Positions 39,265 to 50,049 of a stretch of DNA of 64,000 bases are shown here, piece after piece. This DNA comes from Oreohelix idahoensis. Its lineage: Eukaryota > Mollusca > Gastropoda > Stylommatophora > Oreohelicidae. The stretch is from the NCBI GenBank assembly GCA_024509875.1, contig JAMPIV010018968.1, positions 92,749-156,748 on the forward strand. The letters run 5' to 3'. Made by a program: the position numbers and the translations under genes. Numbering within the stretch: the stretch's first letter is position 1; the number at the start of each line of letters is the position of its first letter. The notes beneath the pieces were generated by a model. That model searched no databases, had not been told where the DNA came from, and saw nothing but the letters and a program-made list of their open reading frames with translations.

Positions 39265-39590
39265 CACTGGACTGAAGTGGCATGACAAGATCACTCATGT
39301 GGAACTGATAACAAGAACCAGTGGAGCAAGAGACGAGAAGGAGATACTGGAGGTGGATAGGACCACGTTAAGGAAACCTGTTGATAGCATTACAAGGCAG
39401 TCCTTGTTCTGGAATCCCCAGGGTAAGAGAGGTAGAGGCAGACCAAAACATCAAGAAGAGAACTGGAGACAGACATAATGGACATGAAGAAGACATGGAA
39501 AGACCTTGAGCAGACGGCACAGGACAGGAAGTCTCAGCGTAAGTTTGCTGAAGGCCTACGCTCCCTGGTGAGTTGAAAGGTAATAAATGA
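39265..39590 (+). mobile_element. LINE-C 3' end fragment
   Basis: Corresponds to the last part of LINE-C: TTAAGGAAACCTGTTGATAG, CATTACAAGGCAGTCCTTGT and GGTAGAGGCAGACCAAAACA encode a decayed LRKPVDSIT.QSLFW block. It ends AATAAATGATGATGA and lies in an intron in antisense to the GPATCH3-like gene. Confidence 0.78.
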
Positions 39591-40324
39591 TGATGACAAG
39601 GTCACTCATGACAAGTGTTGAGCAAAACTGACAACAACTTCCAGGTTAACTACTCACCCAACGGTTAGGTAACAGTTAACAGCTGGTCATCAGATTAACC
39701 AACAGACTTCGATAGAAAATCTTACATGCGTGCTGTATCGAAACTATAGTAATAGCCTTCTTACTGTTCCAGAAAAATTAGAGTGACCACTGAGAAACTT
39801 GACCTACGCATAAACCAGGAACAGACAAATTATATGTCAATAGATGAATAGGATAATGGAAAGGGAAATATAAAAACAAATATGACAGAATCTATTAAGT
39901 GCCTAGCCACAGTGTTTAACAACAATAGAACACTGAAAGAAAAATACATACTGGTAACAAATCCTTTTAAACCGGCTGATAGCTTTACAAGCCAGTACAT
40001 CTTCTGAAGGGATGCATATAGTCTTGGGCTATACGCGAGATACCCCCATTGTGACAATGAGGTACATGCTTGGAGTGCTATCAATTAGATCCAGACATGC
40101 GATGGCCCAGGCACTGCAATGTGTCAAGGTTAAGACTGTTGGAATTTGGCATCAAACAGGCCGAGATGGACAGAGGATGCATCCATTGTGCATTCACACT
40201 CTTTGACACATACTGAGGGAGATTGAGCACCTATGGGTTTGACTGGGGTGCAATGATGTCGATTCTGTTCAACAATAACAATACCTGTAAACTCTGAACC
40301 ATTCTATGTTTATATAACATGAAA
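39591..40324. other. Intronic sequence, nothing firmly recognised
   Basis: A further weak resemblance to the same LINE-C block occurs at 39965-40005. The rest is unassigned. Confidence 0.35.
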
Positions 40325-40560
40325 TATCCCCCCCCCCCCCCATATGGGGGTCCCTGGGGAAACAAAGAAAGAACAGGCCCACTCCCTCCTCAGGCATGTT
40401 ATAAAAGGCAACTAATATGAAGCTGTGCATGAGGATGGCAACCTCATCATGTTAAACAAACAGCTACAGATACCACCACAGCAAGAGCACATGAAAGGTT
40501 AGGTGCAGGTTTCCTGAAAGGAGGTTAGCTGCAGTAGTGGTTATATGCATCATGCAGAGC
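40325..40560 (+). repeat. LINE-leader-like repeat, copy 2
   Basis: Starts with a run of 14 C and GGGGGTCCCTGGGGAAAC, then AAAGAAAGAACAG, GGCAACTAATATGA, GGCAACCTCATCATGTTA and AGAGCACATGA. It shares order and sequence with 36790-37100 but without the 28-bp amplification. Confidence 0.55.
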
Positions 40561-40619
40561 AAATAGGAAAATGATGATGATTACATGATGCTAAAACTGT
40601 ACAATGTTGACCTACTTAC

Positions 40620-41434
40620 ATGGTAACGTTTCTCAACAGCAATCAGCTTCTCTTCTATGTTCTCAGCCTTCAGTTTCTTAATGCGGAGCTGTTCCTCCTT
40701 CTTAATTCGTTTTCTCTCTTTATTAGTTAGCTTCTGAGATACCTCCTTAAATGGTACAGCTTCAGGCACAAGAAACTTGTCAGCCACAGTAACAGACTTG
40801 CTTGATGTATTTTTAGAAAGCACTGGTGTTAATACTGTCAGTGATGTCCCTTGATCTGAGCTACTTGTAGTTGCTAGCACAGATGAGCTATTGGAATGTT
40901 CTAAATTGGTGTCCCTAGCAACCTGCACAGGTCTGAGTTTCTCTAGGTCAGTACTAGATGAATCTGATGCACTCTCAACATGTAAGGATGAGGAGTCAGT
41001 ATTTGTGTTCATCACCAACGACCCAATGCCTGCTTCCTGAGCATTTGTATGATGAGATGTTTTATTAATAAGAGATTCACGTGCTTTCTGTTCATCTGAC
41101 TTAAAAGGAGCTTTATACTTAGAATGTGGCTTTGCTGTCAATTTTGTATCTCCAGAATATTTAAGCTGACTAACTGTTGCATCAATGCATCCTGCACTTT
41201 CATGAGAATCTGATGTTCCATAATCAAAATTGACATTTGCATAAATTCTTCTTGCAGCAGTTTTAGAAAACTTCAACTGGAGCTTGTCAATTAAGTTGTG
41301 AGGAAGAAGACACTGTTGTATAAGGTCCAAAAAGACAAGAGTTCGAGTACCAACATTTCCATTTGGCATTAATTCAGGTGGGTTAAGTTCTGGCATCTGC
41401 AGCAGCTTGGCTTCTTCAACAGCCTCAAGATCAT
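40620..41434 (-). CDS. GPATCH3: GPATCH3-like gene, large central exon
   Basis: 815 bp between acceptor CTCCATAG (41440-41435) and donor GTAAGTAGG (from 40619). The frame enters with two bases of a codon and leaves in phase 0. It starts DLEAVEEAKLLQMPELNPPE, with LMPNGNVGTRTLVFLDLIQQ and LIDKLQLKFSKTAARRIYAN following; this is the conserved LPELNPP.LMP.GNVGT block of GPATCH3, which precedes the acidic region. Residues about 90-270 are Ser/Thr-rich and diverged, ending in a basic coiled coil (NKERKRIKKEEQLRIKKLKA). The exon is open throughout, which argues for a living gene, and it is much longer in the variable region than I would expect from vertebrate proteins. Confidence 0.87.
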
Positions 41435-41880
41435 CTATGGAGTTTTTAAAGCAAAAAAAATCATGTAAGTAATTTGTGTGAAGTAGCCATGTATAAACAT
41501 GGGGTCTCTGAGTGCTCCTGCTTCTCTGAACGTTATAAAATGTGACTATTGTGAAATTGATGTTGGGGGCGGGGGGGGGGGGGGGCCGCGCAACCTAACC
41601 ATATAAAACAAATTGCTAGAGAAACTACTGCTACAAGAGAACAATGAATGCTTTGGTGGAATTTGTGGAGACCAGCTGTAATGGAAGGCTCCATTCTCCA
41701 CAGGGAGCAAAAGTTTAAATAAGAATGATGAACTTTTAAGAATAACATTTACTCAGAGCAGTAAAACCGAGTTACACATTAATGAACATCCACCAACCAA
41801 GCATTTTGCCAGTATGGGTGTTTCAATTCTGAAAACTTGATTTAAAGTAAGACACCAAAATGATAATCACTGAACTGGGT
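41435..41880. other. Intronic sequence with a G-run
   Basis: Intron 5' of the large exon. It holds an interrupted run of G at about 41566-41586 and nothing else recognised. Confidence 0.4.
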
Positions 41881-42045
41881 GTGTTCGATGAACATAAAGG
41901 TTGTAACTTGGCAGTCTAACAGGTCGTAACAGTGATGCAGCCTTTTCCAGGACCACCACTTGGAGGTGGAGTACGGTCTTGGTCAGCTCTGGTTCACTGA
42001 CCCTGACGCAAGCAGTCAAGCTATGAGTCGCTGACTGCATTCATC
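41881..42045 (-). repeat. SINE-like repeat, copy 2
   Basis: Minus strand TGAATGCAGTCAGCGACTCA through CTCCACCTCCAAGTGGTGGT matches the head of 6724-7016 over about 105 bp. The downstream part differs. It lies directly upstream of LINE-A copy 3 but outside its target duplication. Confidence 0.6.
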
Positions 42046-42142
42046 TCTTTTGCTGGTCGTCTGTCAAATAAAAATAAGTGACTTTGCTGGAAGCCAACAT
42101 GCAACTTTGTTTTGTTTTTTTGTATTGTTAGCAATGACCAGC

Positions 42143-44674
42143 GACAAAAATGACAAAAAGGAGGAGGGCGGACTGCATGGAGGCCGTAAGGAGGCAGCCC
42201 CTCCACCATGCAAAGGCACAACAGGCCAATCACCTGTTTGCTTTAAACTTTTGATTACGAGAACTACAAGAGAGAAAACCGGACTGATTCTAAGGGTGAA
42301 GGGCTGGAGCGGACTGCGGACTACGACTTATGGAACTTGGAACACAAGAAGTATAAATGGGAAAGAAGAGGAGCTGGTGGAAGAGATGAGGAAAGCAAAA
42401 CTAAAAATCCTGGCTATAGCGGAAACAAAGAAAAAAGGACAGGGGGTCATGGATCTCAATGGCAACACGCTGCTCTGCAGTGGTGTGCCCACATCTGAAA
42501 GAGCTGGGGGGGGGGGCGTGGGTTGCATTGTGGCCAAAGACCAAGGAGATAGTATCAGGGGATGGAACTTTGTCTCGGAGCGCATTATGGTTGTAAAACT
42601 AAAAGAAGGAGAAACCATAGTCAACCTGGTCATAGTGTATGGGCCGAGTGGGGATGGGAGAGCGGAGATCGGGGAGGACAGTGGATGACTGCCTGGATGA
42701 AATTGTCATGCTCGGAGATTTCGGTGCCAGAGTTGGGGATGGCCATGCTGGATGGGGTGGAGTTATCAGAAGATGTGGAGAAGATACTCTCAATGACAAT
42801 GGAAAGCGACTCCTTAGATTCTGCAGTGAGCAGAGTCTGATCATTACAAACACATACATGCATACACTGGATGTGAACCAACAAGGAATGAGAAGTCAGT
42901 GATCGACTATGCCATTAGGAGCTAAAAAACACAACTAAAGAAACATAGAGAGGAAAGAAGCAAAAAAATAATGCCCTCTCAAATTTATAAAGGACAAGCA
43001 AGGCAAATTGCTTACTGCCCCGAAGGAAGTAATGGAAAGAATATTTCTCAGAACACCTGGATGGTGAGCATGGTGAAGCATCAGAAATGATAACCACTAG
43101 CACAGAAGAGAAAACCAATGATGGTGAAGATGACATAAAGATGGAAGAACTGAAGGCAGCACTGGAGAAAATCAGGATGGGCAAAACAGCAGGGCATGAT
43201 GGTATAACACCAGAAATGATTAAGTACATGGGAGCATCAGGCGACCTATTACTCTTAAGGGTCCTACAGGCAGCGTGGTGCAACAAGACCACACCAAAGG
43301 ATTGGGAGATTGCCATCATAAAGCTAAAGTTCAAAAAGGGTGACAATCGACAGTGTGAAAACCATAGAGGCATATCCCTTCTCAGTGTCCCTGGTAAAAT
43401 CTACTCTAGAATCCTAGAGCAGAGACTCTGACGCCTAGCTGGGCCACAATTAGATGAGGTCCAGTGCGGATTCCGAGCAAACCAAAGTACTCAAGACCTA
43501 ATCTTCACACTCAGACAGCTGAGTGAAAAGGCCCTTGAGTACAAGAGTGAGATCCATCTTTGTTTCATAGATCTGGAAAAGGCGTTTGACGGTCCCCTGG
43601 AGCAAACTTTGGGACTGTTTGGCAAGGAAGAACATTCCAGCACCTCTGATTCATGCTATACAGAGCTTCTACAAGTCTTGCAGAAATTACGTGAGGACAG
43701 CAAACCATAAGTCAGAAGAGTTCAGGATCACCACTGGTGTAAGACAAGGTGATATCCTGTCACCTTGTCTTTTCATACTCCTCATGGACGATGTCATCAA
43801 GGCATGTAAGGAGAGAACAAGAAAGTATTCAGTGGGGTACTGGAAGATGAGACAGGTCTGTATTTCAGAGCTGGCATTTGCTGATGATGTTGCCCTGATT
43901 GCTAAATCAGAGGCACATCTCCAATCCAACCTGCAAGTCTGGAAGGAAGAGCTGGAGAAGAGAGGGATGGTCATTAAGCAGCTCTAAAACAAAATCCATG
44001 GTGATATCACGAGAAGAAAGAAGACTTCAGATTAAGCTGGGAGAACAGGTCCTGGAGCAGGTCGACCACTTTAAATACCTTGGAGCTATTATAGACCGAA
44101 AGGGAGGCATCAAAGAAGAGTTGGCCACTCGAAAAGCAGCAGCTGGGAGACTTTTTCAGGCCATAAATCGTGGATTCCTCAGCAAGAGAGAGGTTGGTAA
44201 GAAAACGAAGATGGCTGTATACCGCTCCACCTATGTCCCAGTCTTGACATATGGATGCGAGTCATGGGCAATGACTACAACCCACAAAAGCCAGATCCAA
44301 ACCTCAGAAATGAGGTATCTGAGGAAGGAGGTTGAAGTAACAAGAAGAGACATGGTCCGCAACCAGACGATACGTCAAGGCCTTAAATCCCACCCCCTGC
44401 AGACCCAAGTAGAACAGTCCCAACTGAGATGGTTTGGCCATGTCTGCAGAATGGGAGAAGATCGGCTACCATGACAAGCATGGGAAACAAAGAGCCAGGG
44501 ATCCAGACCCCCAGAGTCCGCTGGGAGGACAACATTAGACAATCTTTGAAGGACCGAGGACTAGAATGGAACCAGGCCAGGAGGAAGACAGCTGATAGGA
44601 TAGTCTGGCGCTCTTTCTTCCAAACCTCTACACCTCACGGTAGAAGGGGAACGACTAAGTAAGTAAGTAAGTAA
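42143..44674 (+). mobile_element. LINE-A copy 3, internally rearranged, in a GPATCH3 intron
   Basis: Flanked by the 12-bp duplication GCAATGACCAGC (42131-42142, 44675-44686) and ending in (TAAG)n. It keeps the 5' leader and part of the endonuclease (VMDLNGNTLLCSG, VYGPSGDGRAE), then jumps at about 42905-42960 to the segment before the RT. It continues with HDGITPEMIKYMGAS, GVRQGDILSPCLF, ELAFADDVALIA and RWFGHVCRMGEDRL in changing frames. The internal loss is about 0.6 kb relative to copy 1. It is antisense to the host gene, which is the tolerated orientation for intronic LINEs. Confidence 0.93.
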
Positions 44675-44686
44675 GCAATGACCAGC

Positions 44687-45975
44687 TCCTTCTCAGCACA
44701 TGCCTGCACTTGGAGAAGATAGCTAATGTATACTGTTTCCCAGGTGTGTGCTAGATTACTTATACCCTATATGAATTAGGATTAAGGTTAGCAAAAACTG
44801 CTACTTTTTAATCCATCCAAGCGGCACAGCCAATGTATCAGTAGCCAGTTGGGCAACATGGTGTGTATATCTGTTATTCTGTGACTCTACTGAAAATATT
44901 CAGAGATTTGCAAGAAAGACCTATGTTGGGATGCAGATACTACCACAAGACATAAAAGTCTAGAAAGAAATAATAAAACGTTAATGGACAGAGGTGGTCA
45001 AATGACCACCTAGGTCATGGAAAAAATAAATAAAGAAAGAAATGTGAGAAATGAATAAGTATTAAAGGGAAGGAGTTTAACTGCTCAAAACTTTGAAGAA
45101 TATTGTATTAACCATAGTCAAAATGGCTATGATGTTTCTTATGGCAGAAATTTAAAGCTATTAAAAGGCAGAAGTAAGTTGTGCAGACTGTCAACAAGAC
45201 AATAATATAGAGTATTTCCTACTAAAATGTAGGAACTATGAACAATACCACTATTCCATTATTTATAGGCTTGAAATTTATCCATGACTGTAGAACAGGT
45301 GTTGACCTAGAGAACTTCATAATATAGCCAAACAGTATTTAACAAGAACAATATGTAATGATTAATGGGGGCGTGGTGGGAAAGAGAAGGTCTGGTAAGT
45401 TTCTAGTAATACATACTACTAATGACAAATAAAAGGTAATGGATCCCGTTACACACCCATTGAGGCATACTGGGAATATGGTGTCCGGCCCATATTTTCT
45501 TGACCATCTGCACACTAGGGTTGATGTGGTCAGCATTATGCCAGCCGCCTTAACCTTCCAAGAAATGTTCTGGTACCCAATTCATGAGGCTGGGTCGACC
45601 CCGGAGACATCTAAAAAATCCCAACTCAACTGGGGCCCTTCAGGCTTCCATCCTACGCCACTGTCTATTCATCAGTTATTATTCTTTTAATTAAGCTTTT
45701 GCTCTCTGTTTTATCTATTCTCACATTTAGGCTATTTGGTTTTCATTAGATCTACTTTTCTTCGCTTATTTATCTCTTACACTTTGGACATTCATAACAA
45801 TCCGTAATGAAACCCTCGTTGACATTTTATTCTCTCTAAGCAACACGACTGACATATCGATAGCTATTTGGGTGACATCTCCAAGTCTGTCTACTATTCT
45901 GGGATTCAGCCAGTCAGTTTGCCAAGATGTCATTTCAATACGATTAATACATTGTGAAGAGGCAAATCTGCTTAC
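44687..45975. other. Intronic sequence; one possible repeat
   Basis: Mostly unassigned. 45360-45690 has higher GC and a sharp border, with GGGTACCAGAACATTTCTTG and GGCGGCTGGCATAATGCTGA on the minus strand; it looks like a repeat, but I cannot name it. The short exon expected between the N-terminal exon and 41434 was not located. Confidence 0.35.
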
Positions 45976-46303
45976 CATTGACTCCTAAACTCGATGTTAG
46001 CTTGATCTGTGAAATGTGGCCACATCAACGACAAAGTCGCCATTCACGTCTGTCCAGTGTTCCCCGTTATAACGTAAAAGATGAGGTAACTTCGTCTTCA
46101 GAACTTTGACGACACAACAACGTTTGAGATCTTTTGGTTTATTGTCAGTTGTACTTCCACCGACTTTTTCGGGCCGATGACGAAAATGAAAACAAACGAA
46201 TGAATTACTCTCAACTAATGATGAGAAATGGGCACGTAAATCTGAAGCATGAAATTTTGAAGGAATATTTGTAACAGCAGCAAAATCACACTCAGACCTC
46301 CAT
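45976..46303 (-). CDS. GPATCH3: GPATCH3-like gene, N-terminal exon (probable frameshifts)
   Basis: From 46290 the minus strand reads CDFAAVTNIPSKFHASDLRA, HFSSLVESNSFVCFHFRHRP, CCVVKVLKTKLPHLLRYNGE. This matches the RRM-like N-terminus of GPATCH3, where a short strand and helix lead to a conserved FHYRHRP-type block. An ATG at 46303-46301 is one base out of frame; loss of one G in GGAGG would join it. At the other end the frame meets TAA at 45999, while a good donor (GTAAGC from 45975) lies beyond it in another frame. Either the assembly has small indels here or this copy is mutated. Homology is clear; the boundaries are not. Confidence 0.65.
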
Positions 46304-46788
46304 TGTCAGAGAACTTTACAGACCCAATTTGCATTTCGTTTAGGTTAACTAATAATTTGAAATAAAATTAGATGCAAATGCAGTAGCACATATTTGTACT
46401 ATTCTTTGTATTTCAACTAACAAAACAAAAAGAAGAAAACTAGTTTACTTCCCGGTTTGTTGAATAGAATCAGTAGCTTGAATTTTTAACACATACTCCG
46501 TTAATTTTTATATTCCATTACAATTCCACTATTTGGCAACAAATATTCCGTTAGAATTGCAACACATTAGCAAAACATACTCCCTTCGAATTGAACTAGT
46601 TACCTAGTTTGAAATGTGGAAACTGGTGAATGACTGTTGTAGACACTGACAGTTTTACTAGATCCAGATGATCACATCAGTTTTTGTTTTCATTAAAAAT
46701 GCGACAATGTACAGATAGTTTTAAACAAAATCTAATTATATATTTTGGACCGGAGATTTTGTTATAATTGTATTATATATTTTTTTAT
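46304..46788. other. Upstream of the GPATCH3-like gene, nothing recognised
   Basis: AT-rich; presumably contains the promoter of the host gene. No TATA box or CpG-rich segment stands out. Confidence 0.35.
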
Positions 46789-46828
46789 TATTATATATAT
46801 ATATAAATAAATAAATATATATATGTAT

Positions 46829-46878
<50 letters not shown>

Positions 46879-46879
46879 A

Positions 46880-46927
<48 letters not shown>
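46789..46927. repeat. (TA)n and related microsatellite
   Basis: TA repeats with ATAAATAA and GTATGTATGTGTG interruptions. Confidence 0.93.
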
Positions 46928-46930
<3 letters not shown>

Positions 46931-47105
46931 AAAGAATACCTCCTACATTTTAGTAGGAAATGTTCTATATTATTTTCCTCTAGACACTCCGTACAGTAAG
47001 GTTCCTCTATTCTAAAATAGCCCATTCCTAGATGCAGTCTCAGTAGTTTCTTATTGCTAGGAATTTTTAATTCTCCAGATACTTGACACGTTCTAATTAT
47101 ATTTT
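46928..47105 (-). pseudogene. LINE-G C-terminal fragment with zinc-knuckle
   Basis: The minus strand reads LRLHLGMGYF, then CTECLEENNIEHFLLKCRRY. The C-x2-C-x7-H-x4-C pattern closes the ORF2 of several LINE groups that carry RNase H. Only this tail remains, between TA arrays. Confidence 0.78.
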
Positions 47106-47213
47106 GTTTCCGGTCTGTATTGTAAATACGTCACAAAAACTCAAAGCCCGTTCCCGCCAACATCGTGTGGTGTCTCGAATCTCATAATTATAATTATATA
47201 ACAATGTAGGCCT

Positions 47214-47220
47214 ATATATA

Positions 47221-47278
<58 letters not shown>
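47214..47278. repeat. (TA)n microsatellite
   Basis: TA run followed by (ATA)n, adjoining the 3' end of LINE-B copy 2. Confidence 0.95.
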
Positions 47279-47283
<5 letters not shown>

Positions 47284-47324
47284 TATAATAATAATAATAA
47301 AATATAATAATAGCCCCTTCAGTC

Positions 47325-48812
47325 ATAACTGACTATGGGAATGCGCCCCTGAGGTGACAGCCCTCAACTGCTTATTTTCCTGGTGCTCCTTTCGACGTTT
47401 TCTCCTCACCTCTGCTTCTTGTGTGAGCCTCTCTTCGCCCAATCTGAGGTGGTGCCGTAAATAGCATCGCCACTTTGTGCGATCGGCAGCTTCATCCTCC
47501 CATGTTGCTGGATCCATGTCCAGTGCCCTCATATCTCTCTTGCACACATCTTTGAACCTCAGCTGTGGTCGCCCAACTGTTCTCTTGCCATCTGCTAATT
47601 GTCCGTAGAAGATATCTTTTTGGGATGCGACCATCTTCCATGCGGCGAACATGGCCAAGCCAGCGAAGTCTGCGCTGTCTAAGCAGCGTATACATACTTT
47701 GAAGGCCAGCACGTGACAACACCTCGACATTTGTCACTTTATCTTTCCACGAGATGCCGAGGATGCGGCGTAGACACCGCAAATGGAAGGTATTGAGCCT
47801 TCTTTCTTGCTTAGCATAGGTCGTTCCAGGTCTCGCTGCCATATAGGAGTGTGCTGGTGACGCAGGCATTATATACCGCAGCTTTGGTCTTCATTGTGAG
47901 TTTAGAGTTTCCCCAAACACGCGATGTGAGGCGGGCAAAGGTAGCTGCAGCTTTGCCAATGCGGCTGTCGATTTCTGTATCCAGTGAGAGTTTGTCATTG
48001 ATGGTAGACCCTAGGTATGTGAAGTGGTGCACCACTGCCAATTCATAGTTATCGATAGTGATAACTGGTGCAGCACCCACATCCTGACTCAGCACATTCG
48101 TTTTCTTTAGACTTATTGTGAGGCCAAAGTCCTTGCATGCTTTAGTGAAGCGATTCATCAAGCTCTGAAGCTCCTGTTGGCTTTGAGTGACGACTGCAGC
48201 ATCATCAGCGAACAACAAGTCTCTTATAGTGACTCTTCTGATTTTTGTTTTTGCCTTCAGCCTTGAAAGATTAAACAGACGGCCATCTGACCTAGTGTGA
48301 AGGCATATTCCTTCAGTTGCATCTCTGTATGCATGTTTCAAGAGTAAGGCAAAGAAGATTCCGAAGAGGGTCGGAGCCAGAACACAGCCTTGTTTAACGC
48401 CACTTCGTATATCAAAGGGCTGTGACGTGCTTCCAGCATATTGGACTGTTCCCTTCATGTCGTCATGGAATGACTTTATCATTTCCAGCATTTTAGAAGG
48501 GCAGCCTATTTTCAGGAGGATTTTAAAGAGTCCATCCCTACTAACCAGGTCGAATGCTTTTGTGAGGTCTATAAAGGCGATATATAATGGTCTTTTCTGC
48601 TCTCTTGATTCTTCCTGAAGCTGGCGGAGAGAGAAGATCGTGTCTGTTTTGATCTGCCAGCTCGGAATCCACACTGTGCCTCTGGATATATGCGCTCAGC
48701 TAACTTGTGTAGTCGCATTAAGATGACTTTGGCAAAAACCTTACCAACAATACTAAGAAGAGAGATGCCTCTGTAGTTATTGCAATCACTTCTGTCTCCT
48801 TTATTTTTATTC
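47325..48812 (-). pseudogene. LINE-B copy 2, RT C-terminal part
   Basis: Minus-strand blocks: YRGISLLSIVGKVFAKV, then after a frame change at about 48655 AFIDLTKAFDLVSRDGL, GVKQGCVLAPTLFG, LLFADDAAVVTQSQ. After further changes at about 47830 and 47640 come RLRWLGHVRRMEDGRI and the C-terminus RKEHQENKQLRAVTSGAHSH. At least three small indels compared with the open copy at 29676. Confidence 0.9.
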
Positions 48813-48925
48813 ATTCATTCATAACCCTCCACTCCCAAAGGAGCATAGGCCTTCAACAAACACATGCCAAGTCCTCCTGTCCCGTGCCATCATCTCAAGT
48901 TCTTTCCATGTTCTCCTCATCATTT

Positions 48926-49961
48926 TCACCTCTGTTTCCAACTCTCTTCTCCATGTACTTCTTGGTCTTCCTCTGCCTCTCTTGCCCTGGGTTTCCAGAA
49001 CAAGGACTGACTTGTAATGCTATCAACAGGTTTCCTCAGTGTGTGTCCTATCCATCGCCATCGTCTTCTTCTCATCTCTTGTTCCACTGCCACTTGTCTA
49101 GTTCTTGTCATCAGTTCCACGTTGGTAACCTTGTCATACCATTTTAATCCCTCTATTCTACGCAAGCACCCATTTATGAAAGTCTGTAGCTTTTTGGTTG
49201 TTGTCTTTGTTGTTCTCCATGTCTCCGAGCCATACAATAGGACTGACTTCACATTTGAATTGAAGATTCTTATTTTCGTGTTGGATCCGATTTCTCTTGA
49301 TCTCCATATATTTCCCAATGCAATGAAAGCTCCTCTTGCCTTTTGTATTCTTATTTTGATATCGCTGTCTGTCCCTCCAACTTTGTCTATATTACTGCCA
49401 AGATATGTGTATGATTCTACATCTTGAATTGGTGTTTCTTCAAGTTCAACCCTGTTATCATTACCTGCATTTATTCTCATTATTTTTGTCTTTTCCCTGT
49501 GTATTTTCAGACCCAATTGCTGTGACCTCTCATCGAGTGTTTTCAATTTGTCCTGCATCTGATTACGGTTATGGGACAGAAGAGCCAAGTCATCAGCAAA
49601 ATCCAGATCATCCAACTGCTTAGTCAGAGTCCACTGGATTCCATTTCTGTTGTGTGTTTGTCGATGATCTCATAACCCAATCTATTGCCAGTAAGAAAAG
49701 AAATGGAGACAAGAGGCATCCCTGTCGCACTCCTGTTCTTATCCCAAACGGTTCTGTAAGCTGTCCTTCATGAAGAACTCTGCATGTCATGTCTTCATAT
49801 GTTTTCTTTATTAAATTAATGATCTTCGGGGGAACTCCATAATGCCTCATCAATTTCCAAAGTGATTCTCTGTCTACACTGTCAAATGCCTTTTCGTAGT
49901 CCACAAATCCGATGTATAGTGGTGAATTCCATTCCAGACTTTGTTCAACTATTATTCTCAA
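48926..49961 (-). pseudogene. LINE-C RT core and C-terminus
   Basis: 49961-49620 holds FVDYEKAFDSVDRESLW and GVRQGCLLSPFLF. A frame change near 49620 leads to 49615-48926 with LDFADDLALLSHNRNQM, YLGSNIDKVGGTD, SVLLYGSETW and RRWRWIGHTLRKPVDSIT. The catalytic FADD is present. The chain ends after a frame change in the RGRPK-like region near the 3' end. Confidence 0.9.
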
Positions 49962-50049
49962 AGTGGCTATCTGGTCTGTACAGGATCTGTTTTGTCGAAA
50001 ACCTGCTTGTTCATCTCTCAGTTTCTTGTCTATGGACTCTTTTAATCTC

